From Eonycteris spelaea (lineage: Eukaryota; Chordata; Mammalia; Chiroptera; Pteropodidae): a stretch of 64,000 nucleotides of DNA. The stretch covers positions 3,472,001-3,536,000 of the forward strand of contig PUFA01000027.1 of NCBI GenBank assembly GCA_003508835.1, in the 5' to 3' direction. The position numbers and the translations under genes were made by a program. Within the stretch, counting starts at the first letter, position 1; the number at the start of each line of letters is the position of its first letter. Under the pieces are notes generated by a model. That model was not told where the DNA came from, made no database searches, and was given only the letters and a program-made list of their open reading frames with translations. Shown here piece after piece: positions 11,850 through 23,389 of this stretch.

Positions 11850-12235
11850 CCTCCTTGCAAGGGAATGTATAGTCATGTGACTGTGTTCTGGGCATTAGCC
11901 AGTTGATGGACATGGTATGTTTAGCTTTAGAAATCCTCATTAAAAGGTAGAGCTATGTTCTTTTCTTTACCCTTTCCTTGATCCTGCTGGCTTGAATGTA
12001 AATGTGATGGCTGAAGTTTCTACCTCAGATCGATCATTAAATGACTTTGGGAACACAGCACGAGGAACCATAAAGTGCAAAGGGCCAAATTCTCTGAGGA
12101 CTTTATGGAACAGAGATGCTATCTAGCCCTGGAATATTTATACCTAGATTTTAACATGAGCAAGAAACACCTTCTATCCTTTTTCCACCACTGCTAGTGG
12201 GAGTTCTAAAAGTACTTGCTGACTAACCTAATCAT
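11850..12235 (+). repeat. Old interspersed repeat, family unresolved
   Basis: The sequence contains 'agtcatgtgactgtgttctgg', 'gtgatggctgaagtttcta' and ends 'tgctgactaacctaatcat'. This order recalls the same ancient family as 4,130-4,480. The assignment is by eye and weak. Confidence 0.4.
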
Positions 12236-12912
12236 AATCTATATATAATATACATTCATATGCTACACAGAAAATTCTGATAGTATAAGGAACTAAATTT
12301 ATATGGTGAGTCTATGTTTCATCCTTATTTTCCAAATTTTACAATTAATGTTGCATTTGTACTGTAAACATAATTACTGTGTTTATTAATTTAAACATTA
12401 AAATATAAACAAAATGATTACTAATAATCTCACTATTTAAATAATTACTTTAAATTTTGATGTATATTTTTACAAAAAAAAAGGTATTTTAAATGAAATA
12501 AAAACTAGTCCTCTCTCCCTACAAACAGTTTGAAAACAATCCAGGGATCCTCATCAGAGTAGGAAGTTTTACTTGGTGGCCTTTAGGATTTTAGTCAAAC
12601 CTATTATTCTAGGATATTATAGTTTTTTTAAAAGCCCCTTTTCTACTCAAAGATAAATTTGATTTTTAAGAATGTCATTTCATACACTAAAAGTCCCTCA
12701 AATGGGCTAATGGATTTGGCTTTTGGTGGAGAAAGTGAATTTACAAGTAAAGAGCTAGGTACTTTGGTGTCCTAAAACTTCCTAACCTTTACTTGCAGTC
12801 TGAAAGATTGGAAGGCGTTAGCCCTATAAGTTGTAATAGCCCCAAGGAGGCCATTACAGTATAAAGGTCAAAGCTCTGTGAAGCACATTTTGGTAAGTGG
12901 GTTTGTGATTAA
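12236..12912. other. Unassigned AT-rich DNA
   Basis: Nothing recognised apart from poly-A tracts near 12,473-12,483. Confidence 0.45.
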
Positions 12913-13139
12913 AAAGAGAAGAGGGAGGGGAGAAGGAGGAGGAAAAGAGGGAGAAATGGGGTGGGAGGGAGGGAAGGAAGGAAGGAAGGAAGGAAGGATG
13001 GAAGGAAGGAAGGAAGGAAGGATGGAAGGAAGGAAGGAAGGAAGGATGGAAGGAAGGAAGGAAGGAAGGAAGGAAGGAAGGAAGGAAGGAAGGAAGGAAG
13101 GAAGGCAGGCAGGCAGGCAGGCAGGCAAGCAGGCTGGCT
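12913..13139. repeat. (GGAA)n microsatellite with GATG phasing and (GGCA)n tail
   Basis: A purine-rich lead-in (12,913-12,970) is followed by GGAA repeats to about 13,104 and GGCA repeats to about 13,135. GATG variants start at 12,997, 13,021 and 13,045, exactly 24 bp apart, so part of the array expanded as a 24-bp unit. ORFs of 60-117 codons in five frames (EGRKEGRK-type and PSFLPSFL-type) are artefacts of the repeat. Confidence 0.97.
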
Positions 13140-13229
13140 TGAATGAAACATCTGCTATGCATGAACAGTGTGACAGCAACTAATCTGTTTAATTTCTCTG
13201 GTTTCAATTTCTGTTTTGAACTCTTATTT

Positions 13230-14240
13230 AATTATTTAACTACTACACACACAGTTAAAGATTTTAAACTTACAATATAGCATGCTGTAAAAAGCGTTTT
13301 CATCCCACTGTGGCCCCTCATTGCCCTTCACAGAGGCAAATCCAGTTAACATCTTAAGATGATTCACCCCAGAGAATCAATCATATGTAGATATAATCAT
13401 ACATGTGTACAAATTTTAGTATATCTCAATCTGATAGTTTTAAATGATATATTATTGTTATTTCAATGAACATTTTTTTAATGGTTGACAAGGCTAAACA
13501 TGTTTTCATTTAATTAAAAGCAGTTTGAACTTACTTTCCTATAGACTGCCTGCTCATGTTCTCTCCCTATTTTCCTACTGGTTTTTAAATTTTTTTCCTA
13601 ATTAATTCATAAGAACCCTTAACATATTAAGATAGCCCTTTATTACATACAGTGTGTTACAAATATTCTTCCCAGCTTGTCATTGACTTTACTTATCACA
13701 TTCTATTATTATGCAAGAATGTTTACTTTTTATGTAGACACATTTATTTATCATCTTTTATGGCTTCAAGGTGTTGTGTCATATTTAGAGAGGCTTTTCT
13801 CATTCCAAGATTAATTTTAAAGTTCTCATATAATTTCCTTTAGTATATTTAGTTTCCTTTTGTAAAGTTTAAGTCTCAGATCTTATTGGATTTCATTTTA
13901 GTATAAAGACTGGAGTGGAATAAATTTATTCTTTTCCAGAAGGCTTGGTAGTTGTCACCATTAGTTATTAAATCAATCATTTGTGGGAATGGGGGACATA
14001 GATTTGAAATGCTTCTTTTATAACAAGCACAGTACTATGAGAATTTGGATACATATCTCAACTCTTCATTTGTTCTATTAATGTTCCGTTTTTATGTACC
14101 AGTAAAAACTTGTTTATTAATGTAGCGTTATATTTTAATACCTTATAGAACTAACCTTACCTCTGAAATCTTATTTCTCAATTGTTGTCTAGTCTAAAAA
14201 TATTGTCCATTAGTCTTATTGAGATAATATTAATGTTAAT
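13230..14240 (-). mobile_element. Old L1 3' region
   Basis: On the plus strand the reversed L1M/L1ME 3'UTR reads 'cctcattgcccttcacag', 'tgattcaccccagagaatc', and T-rich sequence through 'ttagtataaagactgg'. It is the 3' part of the same minus-strand L1 that continues to about 16,200 after a nested insertion. Confidence 0.65.
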
Positions 14241-14249
14241 ATTGAAAAA

Positions 14250-14425
14250 GTGAAGAGAAATATAGTCAATAATTGTGATAGTTTCCATGGTGACAGATGA
14301 TTATTAGAATTAGTGCGGTGATCACACCATAAAGTATAAAAATGTTGAATCACTATGTTATACACCTGAAACTAATGTCACCAATACATTATTGTAAACC
14401 TACTATACTTAAATTTTTTAAAAGG
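14250..14425 (+). mobile_element. Younger L1 3' terminus
   Basis: The segment runs 'gaaatatagtcaataattg', 'gtgacagatgattattag', 'gtgatcacaccataaagta', 'gttgaatcactatgttata', 'cacctgaaactaatgtcac' and ends in an A-rich tail. This is the extreme 3' end of an L1 type common in laurasiatherian genomes. It is in opposite orientation to the surrounding old L1 and is heavily 5'-truncated. Confidence 0.85.
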
Positions 14426-14439
14426 TTAATAAAGGGAAA

Positions 14440-16210
14440 TTTGTTACCTTTAACAGGAGTCTTCTTATCCAAGAAAATATATCACTATATTTGTTCAATT
14501 TTTATTTTATCACTCTGTATTCTTTTAAAGTTTTTTTATATCTAGCTTAACCATTTCTTAAGTTTATTCCTATTACATTTTTATCATTTTGTTTCTATAA
14601 CAGATACTATTTTTATTCCTTTATATTTAAAAGTAACTTCCACTTGCACATAAGAAAATAACTGGTTTGTATATATTAATGCTATAGCCAGCTGTTTTAC
14701 TTATTGTTGGTAATGATTTTTGCAGGCTCTCTTCTATAATCCAGTTTACAATTTAATCACATATGTAAATAATGAAAATACCATGTCATCTCTTTCAACT
14801 TTTATATGTTTCTCCTTTCTAATTGCACACTAGAACCTTTATAATAATTATGATAAACAATAATTGCAATAGTAAACATTATCTGTCTCCTGTTGAAAGT
14901 ATTTCTAGCAGTTTCACTATTAAGCACATGTGGCTTTGGCTATAAATCAGACATATATTAAAAATACCTATTTATTATTGTTTTATCAAGTGTTTTTATC
15001 AGCAATGGATTTCAAACTTAAATACCTTTATACACTTTCTAGGCATGATCATATTATTTTTCTCTTCTGATACAGCAGTAATGAATTATATTAATTTCTT
15101 TAATATTCCTAATTTTCTATTTTAGTCATGATGTATTCTTTTAAAGTAATATTGGATTCTGTTTGCTAATATATTATTTTGAATTTGTGAATCAATAATC
15201 AAATAAAGATTGATGTGTAGTTTTCTTTGCCATTAGATTTTGGCTTATGTGTTATGATGGGTAATATAAAAAATAGAAATTTTTCTTTAATTTATGTTCT
15301 AGAATCATTTCAATAGAATAAGAGATTTCTGTTCCTAAAATTTTGGGTAGGCTTCATATATAGCACAGTCTGAACTCAATGTCTACAACATTTTGGCAAT
15401 GTTTACAATTTCTCTGAAATGGTCTATTTAGATTTTATATACCTTCTGAAATCATTTTTGGTGATTTAAATTTCTTAGAAATGTTATCCATTTTATTTAG
15501 ATTTTTCAAATCCATATGCACAAAGTTGAACAAAAACAAATCTTACTTCTTTATTCCTTCAATAACTGTTCTTAGGTTCTCAAGATAGTTGTGTTTTCTT
15601 CATCTCTCACCATTTATATTATGTCAATGGTTCATCTATGTGATTAACTTTTAAAATGACAATTTCTTAATTTGTTTTACTTTTTTTAAATTTTAGATAT
15701 TTGGGAATTTTACATTTTCTTTTTTAGTTCCTTAATTCCGATTGCCCTAGATTTATTTTGTTAATGACCACAATTTATTATTTTGAATGCTTAATTTAGT
15801 TATTTTTATTCCTCTTATTTCACAATTTTTCTTTGAAGTTTGGTTTTTCTTCTGATCATCTTTTTATTTGTGTACTACAGATTTCAATATGTAGTATTTT
15901 CAGTATTTTTGGTTTTGATTCCTATTTTTTGGAGGGGTCCTAAGGTTTGTTTGTTTGTTTGTTTTAATAATATGCGTATCAATTACAAGTTTTATTTTAC
16001 TGTGAAAAAAAAACAAAACTCTTACAATTTTGAAATGTATTGGCCTTATAAATGGATATTCTTAAAAACTTTTATGTATATTTGAAAAGAAGGCATATTC
16101 CCTGTATGGAGCTCAATACATATTGATTAGACCTACTGTATTAATTTTGTATTTTTATATTTTTACTTATTTTGGTTTACTTGATTATTTATTATTTTAG
16201 GTAATATGGC
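14440..16210 (-). mobile_element. Old L1, ORF2-derived
   Basis: T-rich plus strand with the reversed ORF2 signature phrases ('gaattatattaatttctt', 'ttctgtttgctaatatatt', 'agagatttctgttcc', 'ccctgtatggagctcaat'). On the minus strand this is eroded ORF2 (reverse transcriptase region on the left, endonuclease region on the right). No ORF above 80 codons survives in the right frame. Confidence 0.65.
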
Positions 16211-17700
16211 ATACAAGCTAGTATAGATCAGTTAGAAATGCTGGATACAATATTTAATCTTTAAATGAATAATAAACTGGCAAGCATTGAGCCCCTAACT
16301 ATGAGAAAATATAGCCCCAGAGAGTAAACATAGTACACCACTGGCAGCTGCTCTGGGAGCATCCAATAGTCATGGGCCATTTCTGTTTAGAAGGGATCAA
16401 AGGCTAAAGAGAGAAGTTTTGAATGAGAGACTCCTGCATGAATTCAGAACTTCTCAAAGTGACTTTTTTGATGAAAAGGGAAAAGGTTTATATTATACTA
16501 TGCTATATAATATTACATTATGTTACATTATATATTATTTATAATGTATTAATTAATGACATATTAATTAATCGACACAACAAAACAAAACACCCATCAC
16601 AAGGAACTGGGAAAGAGATGTTTAGCTGTATTAGACTTGGTTCTAGGTAGAGAGATTTAGGAAAATTTTTCCCTGAGAATTCAAAACCACAAGCAAGCCT
16701 TTACATGGGTTTAAGGATGAATTTCAAAGAATTCAGTGACCTGAAAAACCCTGACCTAAGAATTTAATTTGAAACTGGCCCTGGCTAGGTAATGCCCCCA
16801 GGTGACTGTCAGAAACAAAAATAAATAATTTTTAAAGGAAAACACTTTTAAATTGAACCTCAAAAAATTCCCACAGCCAAATTCCAAAGAACATGAGTTC
16901 TGAATGAAAAATGTCATATTAAGTGAGGAAATAAACCACAATGAGCAAGTCAATAGAATGAAAAATAAAACCCACTATATTAGACCCCTAAGACCACAGG
17001 ACTAGAAATTATTACATACAGAATATAAAACAGGCATGCTCAATATACTTAAAGAAATATAAGACTCAAGTATAACTAAGAAACAAAAGACTATGAAAAA
17101 TGACCAGGCAAAATAAAAAATGTACTGAAGAGCTTTTAGAAATCAAATCAGAAACTCAGTGGACTAAATAGATTGGACTCTAAAAGCCGATTGAAAATAG
17201 TGAAGAGAAAATCAGTGAACATGGAGGGTAGAGTAAGGATGTCTAACAGAAGTCTAATCAGATTTCCTGAGAGAGAAAATAGAATTAGGGAAAAGCAATA
17301 TTAAAAATGACTTTGGCTAAGAATTTTGCAAAATGATGAAAACACAAACCCTTAGATTCACAATCCCAATGAAATTAAGACAAAGAAAAAAAGAAAAAGA
17401 CATGTAAATACACATTGAAACTACAGATTGCCAGAGACAAAGAGAAGTTTTTAAAAGAACCCAGAGAGTAAAAAAACAAAAACAAAACAAAACAAAACAA
17501 AAACTTAAAAGGAATGACAATTTGATTGAGACTATCAGAATATGGAATAATATCTTCAATGGGCTAATTAAAAATAACTGTCAACCCAGAGTCACATAGC
17601 CAGTGAAACATCTTCCATAATTAACACCTTTCTCACAAACTAAAAGATTTTTTCTAATGCCTAAAAACTTTGAGACAAAGAAATAAGATCCCTAAAGGAA
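16211..17700 (+). mobile_element. HAL1/L1-type ORF1 element (copy 2)
   Basis: A-rich plus strand with the same layout as copy 1: 'tagagagatttaggaaaatt' and 'aatttcaaagaattcagtg' in the 5' part, 'agaaatcaaatcagaaactc' and 'gaaaatcagtgaacatgg' over the coiled-coil region, 'cacaatcccaatgaaatt', 'ccagagagtaaaaaaac' and 'aaaataactgtcaacccaga' over the C-terminal domain. The last phrase corresponds to the ORF1 sequence around 'ctgtcaacctagaattc'. The reading frame is lost. An (AAAAC)n stretch at about 17,470-17,505 interrupts it. Confidence 0.7.
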
Positions 17701-18860
17701 GAGTTGAGATGCAAGAAGGAATGATAACAAGAAATACTGGTAAACATGTAGGTAGATCTGTATGGAAAACAACCATGTCTTGGTTGTGATGTTAAAAACT
17801 GGATTCTCTTCATAGAGCATCTTGGGAGGAGACTATCCCATTTTAGCAAACACAGTCAGGGAAATGCTGCTAATTAATGCCAGATGGGGTGGCAGGGCCA
17901 GCCTCTTTGCTAGTGAGGTTAGTGAGTACAGGTGCCCACCCAGCCTCTCTATTTTAATAAAACTTGTTCTCCACTTACTGTAAAGAATTAATTTTATGGA
18001 TAAAATTATTGATTAGAATAGTGTTCACTGGCCTAGAGATCAAGTTTTTGAATTACAAATGTCATAAGTATGCCTTATAACAAACTAGGAGTAATAGCCA
18101 TAGCAAAACTATGAGAGTCAGTCTCTTAAATTTTGGCATATTTATATTAAAGACCAGAGGAGAACATGGCAAAGAATATATAAAACCAATTATATTAAAA
18201 CCAATTTACTTCCTTAACTACCATTCTGAAATTCCAAGATTCCTTTTTTTTTTTAATAAGTCATTATGATGCCATCATGAGATCATTTCTAACCCAGTGG
18301 TGCCAGTCATTACTACCAGTTGAAATATAGTTATGCCTTTCAGCTGTGGCTTAGTAATGATATTAAGTCTGAATTTTCTTGCAAAAACAATTTATTCATG
18401 TCACCACTTACTGCTGTAAGCTTGTTTATGGCTTTTTAAAATGGGATCTGTTTCACCATTTGGCCTTTCTTCAGCACATTTTGCCTTTCGTAAAACACAT
18501 ACTTTCCCACCAATGCAATCATAAATGAAGACAGAGCAGAGGAACTGAGTTAGAATGTAAAGTTACTTTCCAAAGGATTTACATATGACACTGGATTTAC
18601 AGAGAGGGAAGGTGAAGGACTGCAGTGGAAGAAATGTCCAGAACCTATAAAACTCCTGAACTGTGAAGTCAAAACACCCAAGTAACTACTTTTGTTGATG
18701 CTCACCTCAAGTTGTAAAAGTTGAGATATAATTACTAAATTCATGCTCATGGTAATGGGAACTATGTTTATTTTGCCTCTTGAAAAGGGAAAAAGCAGGT
18801 AAGATAAAATCTTAAGGTCTGTGTCTTGATTGTGGTGATGAATGTGATAAAATGACATAG
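17701..18860. other. Unassigned DNA
   Basis: No family recognised with confidence. The stretch 18,060-18,540 has balanced composition, no visible repeat and could be older unique sequence. A 106-codon reverse ORF at 18,550-18,870 shows no motif. Confidence 0.4.
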
Positions 18861-18869
18861 AACCATGCA

Positions 18870-19035
18870 TACCCTTTGTACCATTCTCAGTTTCCTGGAT
18901 TTGAAATTATAGTATAGTTACCTAAGCTGTAACCAGCTGGGGCAGGGCAGGGAGATTGATGAAGAGTATACAGGACTTCTCTATATTATCCCTGCGACTT
19001 CCTGTGTGTCTGTAATTATTTCTAAATAAAAAAGG
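18870..19035 (+). repeat. 3' end of an old LINE-like repeat
   Basis: The phrase order 'gattgatgaagagtata', 'ggacttctctatattatcc', 'tgtgtctgtaattatttct' and 'aaataaaaaaggtta' matches the common '...gggaactctctgtactatc...aaattatttcaaaataaaaag' terminal repeat. The segment at 47,705-47,870 looks like another copy. Confidence 0.5.
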
Positions 19036-19044
19036 TTATTTTTT

Positions 19045-19430
19045 AATATATACCTATTTCCTCGCCTCTCAATTTTAAGGATGAAGATGGGGCTTTTTTT
19101 TTTTTCCAATCCTGGGGAAAATGCAGTGCAGGTTTGGCCTCTGATCTCCATTCTAGGGGTTCACCGCCTCTCCCAGATAGTCCCATCTTTCCTTCACAAT
19201 GCCAACTGCCAGTGGTAAGAAGAATTCTTCCCACCTGAGTCAACAGATACACAACAAATCCTAGAGCCCGTACAAATCCCAGAGCTCATACAAATCTCAG
19301 CAAAGCAGATACTGAAAGCTTGTGAAAAGAGTAACATAAGGGACTAAGAAACCCAACTCATCTCATTTATATTGCCTGTCATTCCATCTCTGCCCCAATT
19401 CAATGACCATACCTGCTACTGCCCATCAAA
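19045..19430. other. Unassigned DNA
   Basis: Contains a T-tract at about 19,095-19,106 in otherwise mixed sequence; nothing recognised. Confidence 0.4.
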
Positions 19431-19434
19431 TCAC

Positions 19435-19520
19435 TAAGCCCTTTATGCAAGTAATCTCACTGAATCCTCTCAACTCACCATAGGACTGGTAAGATTATAC
19501 TTATTTACATTCAACCACAG
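19435..19520 (-). repeat. Weak MIR fragment
   Basis: 'agtaatctcactgaatcctct' followed by 'actggtaagattatactta' resembles the reversed MIR tail. Short and doubtful. Confidence 0.35.
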
Positions 19521-19689
19521 GCCCAGGCACCATGTTGCCTTGGGCAGAAATTCAGCATTCATTTAACCTCTAATCTCCAAAATCCATTTGAGTAGCCAGA
19601 TAAAAACTCTGCTTATAGAATCCCAGTGGAGGAGATTTAAATGCTGGATATTTAATATTAAGAATTTTTGTTTTCCATATGCTGAGCAT

Positions 19690-19895
19690 TAAGTTGTATG
19701 TTTTACAGAAAATATCTCATCTAATTCTCCAAAACCTATGAAATAAACCCTGTTATTATTACTCTTTCTTTCTCCTTTGACAGAGGAAGAAACTGAGGCT
19801 TAAAGAAGTCAGGGGCCTTGCTGAGGCAAGTAGAAGACCTGGGATTTGAACCCAGGGTCTCTCAATTCGTAAATGGAGTTCCATTTCTCATGACT
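19690..19895 (-). repeat. MIR SINE
   Basis: Reversed MIR: 'tctcatctaattctcc', 'ctgttattattactc', 'aggaagaaactgaggctta', 'gggatttgaacccaggg'. The last phrase is the tRNA-derived B-box region, so this is not a tRNA gene. Confidence 0.85.
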
Positions 19896-19899
19896 TTGC

Positions 19900-21880
19900 T
19901 ATTCTGTCTATCACCAACAACATCACAGATGTGATAAAGCACTGTCTTTGGATATAGTTGAGATATAGATATTATACAGATCGAAGTTTCCAAATAACCG
20001 ATAACCACAGAACACTAGAGTTCATTTTTTTGGCACCTTTCGTATTTTTGGGGCACTAATAATTTCCATAGAACTCAGTTGGAGAAATAATATTTTCTCT
20101 CTATTCTGGGTGATGCTTTTGTTCTCTTCCTTCAGAGAGGTCTTAATTTTGTGCCATCTCTATTTCTGATCCATTACTACCCTTGCATACCACTATCTTC
20201 TTTGAGCTTTTCTTTCTCTTTATTTCTTGTTCCTTTTCCCTCTCTTTTTAAAATATCTCTGTATGATACTCTGCTTTGGCAGTATTGGGTTTGGCTCCAC
20301 AGCATCAGCAAGCACTGAGTATGCATCTTAGGTCTGGAAGGTCCAGACAGCAGATGTGTTCTCATACTGCATCCTGGACGCTTTTTGACTATTTTTTCTA
20401 TTGCTTTAAAATGAAGACCATCTTGTTATTTGTTTCTTTGTTGTTTTTTTTGTTTTGCTTTGCTTTGTTTTGTTTTGCTCCAGGAAAATAGACATTCTGA
20501 ACTCATCTAAAGCAATTGATCTGTTATTTTATCGGTGTTGATACCATCAGAGAGCTGGATTGTTTTTGGTAAATTAATGGATCCTTTACTTATATCGATT
20601 ATATGTATTATATATTTACTTATATTAGAAATTTGGATGATAAATTTGTCATTTTCCTACAGACATTGAAGAGTGTTGAATATATATTGAATATTGTAGA
20701 AAGCTGGAAAAAATGATGATTGAAAAAATTTTTATAGTAATAGATCTAGTGCCTGTACCGTGTCATATTAACTAAGAAGTAGTGCATGTTATGAGCTCAT
20801 TTCTCACCCCTTAAAGCACTAAAAAGAAATGCTTGTCATTGCCTTACATTTCATCAAGTCAATTAAAAAAAAAAGGCATTTAATTTTTGGAATTTCAGAT
20901 TATAATAACAATATTAAGTTTAACAGGCTAGGTGTATTATTTGATAATGAAAGCCCACTGCCTTATAAGAATAGAAGTACCAAACTCTCTCTTCTTTCCA
21001 TTTTAAACGCTATTTAGTTTAAGAGTAAGGAAGAAAAAACAAGTAGTGGAAATTATTAATAGTGGACTGAGGTTAAAGATAATATAAAGAAAAATAAATT
21101 TTAAGATTAGGAATATATTTCAATTCATAGATAGGGTGAATATTAGCACAAATATTAGAAAAACTTGAAATATACAAAATTCTAATATTAATTAAAATAA
21201 TTTGTAGCACATTTCTTAACTTTATTAACAAATATTTTTGATTGGTTTGTATTATAGAATTTATGATGAAAGAAATAATGAGGAATGATGACACTCATAT
21301 TCAGTTCATTTTATAACTATTTTGCTAATAATATGAACCATAAGAGTAAAAATTAGAACATGCTGCTACTGTTATTATGATTTTGGAAAGAAATTGTCTT
21401 TAGTATATTTTTCTTGGCATCTGAAAGTTATCTGAAGTATTTGTTTCCTAATATTTTGCTCATGACAGTCCAATTAAAAACAGAGTTCCTTCTTCCTTGA
21501 ACTGAGCTAGTTTTAATCAAACTACTATTCTTCCATTGCTCTTCGTATAGGGCTTCACCAATTTTGAGTGACTGCAGATAACTTGAGTAATGAAGTTTTA
21601 GAGGGTCATGCACAAAAATAGTAAATGCTAATTCAGGCAGAAAACAATGCAGTTTCATATTTATAAACAGAAAATTTGTATTTTATTAGAATATAAAAAC
21701 AGGAATGAAATCCCATTCGTGTTAATTTTTCTTGCCAATAATATCTTCTTTTTCTGTTATTTAAATTGATCATACATTTCCCCAATACCAAAATTGAAAC
21801 ATAATTCATTCCCTTGCTTCCCAATAAAATGTGACTCATAGAAAGCACACCTATATAAATCAATTTTGGCTTTACTCAAC
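19900..21880. other. Unassigned AT-rich DNA
   Basis: No gene or clear repeat. A (TTTGC/TTTTG)n low-complexity run is at about 20,435-20,480. From 20,570 the sequence is very AT-rich. Short ORFs here (62-76 codons) lack motifs. Confidence 0.45.
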
Positions 21881-21882
21881 TC

Positions 21883-22070
21883 TAGGGTTGCCAGATAAAA
21901 CACAAGGCACCTGGTTAAATTTGAGTTTCAGATGAACAAGTAATTTTTTTTAGTATAATTATACCCTAAATATCACATGGGACATATTTACACTACAAAT
22001 AATTCATTATTTATCTGAAATTTAGATTCAGCTAGGCATGTCACATTTTTATTTGCTAAATCTGGCCCTA
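21883..22070. mobile_element. Palindromic hAT MITE (MER53-like)
   Basis: The ends 'tagggttgccagataaaa' and 'gctaaatctggcccta' are inverted repeats, and the interior is itself a long imperfect palindrome ('tttgagtttcagatgaacaa' against 'ttatctgaaatttagattc'). Flanks 'ctcaactc' (21,875-21,882) and 'cttaactc' (22,071-22,078) agree at 7 of 8 positions, an 8-bp hAT-type duplication. The name MER53 is from memory. Confidence 0.8.
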
Positions 22071-22079
22071 CTTAACTCC

Positions 22080-23380
22080 TTTATTGCTTTTATTTCTACA
22101 AGTCACAGAAAACTCCACAAAGTAGCACTCTTATACTATTACATAAAAATCCAGACATAGGAAACTAGTTTCCTATACAGAATATGCAGAATGAAACATA
22201 ATGATAACACATTCAGGCATCCAAAACATCAGGAATCTTTAGGTATTTCTAATGGAGTCAAGAAAGACAGTAGAATTTTAGAAAACAACAACAAAAAAAT
22301 TGCTTCAATCAGTCTGTAGTAATTAATAAAGTTTAGCACCTTCACTCTAATTTGAATTAGAATGCCTGAGAAAACTAGCACATAATTTGGCAAGATCTAA
22401 GGCAATTACTTAAAAGGGGGAACAGGTGTAATTGAGCATGCAGTCTTGTCATCTTGTCATTTGAGAGCAGATGGTTCTGCCACTGAGGCAGTGTGACTAC
22501 GTCAAAAGCATTTGTTGAAAACCTATTTTGTTGTGTTCTAGAGAAGGAGGAGATGGTCAGAGGGAGGGGCCCGGTTGCAAACATAGGAATGTGGCCCATA
22601 GGTGAACTAATATTAAAAAGTACCCTGGCCAAGGCTGAAAAGTAACACTTTACTTGATGAAACTATCCAAAATAAATGAATATCAGAACGAGGAGTTAAG
22701 ACACATTACTTGTGTAGAAAGTAATCAAGATTAAAAAAAAAAAAAAAATGGCAATACTTGGCAATTTAATTGTAATTACTTGTCAGGTGTTCTTAAGTTA
22801 CCATTTCCGCCTTTTGTTTTTCATGGCTTTTATCTTAATTTTCTTTAACTACACAAGATACACAAAATTAAGCTATTTGGTAGGACTGCAGCATTTATTT
22901 TGCTTGATTTCCTTTTTGATCATTTCTTAACATGAACAGCAAATATCTTTAACACCACTAGAAAAGATTTAGCTACACTTAATGATAAAAGACTTTCAAT
23001 TGACTTCTGCAGTTTTAAAGTAATGAACTGTTAGCTGCCAGAATAGCGAACTCTGGACCTCAAGCAAACCAAAGATCAACTTTAGCGCATCTGCCTCCTA
23101 ATCTAATAGAACTCAAATGCTTTCCTAGAATTAATATATACATTATATATTTTCAAGGAGACTAAAATGACAGGTTTTACAAAGCCTGCCTTGACTGAAG
23201 TGCTTAAAATATTTTTACTTGCCCTGGATAGCCTGAGTTCTTAAACTACTTACAGCTTCTTACATGAGGTCTTTCTTGGGGCTTCTCCTGAACATAAAGG
23301 GCTATTCCTTTCCCCTTCAAATGTACTCTAATTCAAATCCTTCACTGACATAGCATGAAAGGAAACTCAGTGCTATGGTG
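22080..23380. other. Unassigned DNA with a 20-bp palindrome
   Basis: A perfect 20-bp palindrome lies at 22,157-22,176 and a poly-A tract at about 22,733-22,748. Otherwise no gene or repeat is recognised. Confidence 0.45.
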
Positions 23381-23389
23381 AAATTTTTT

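Noticed and set aside
12961..13135. CRISPR-like or VNTR array
   Set aside because: No spacers; it is a simple tetranucleotide repeat with variant units.
12854..13207. EGRKEGRK / PSFLPSFL low-complexity proteins
   Set aside because: Pure consequence of the GGAA/GGCA microsatellite being open in several frames on both strands.
19845..19866. tRNA gene, from 'gggatttgaacccaggg'
   Set aside because: It is the tRNA-derived head of a MIR; no cloverleaf flanks.
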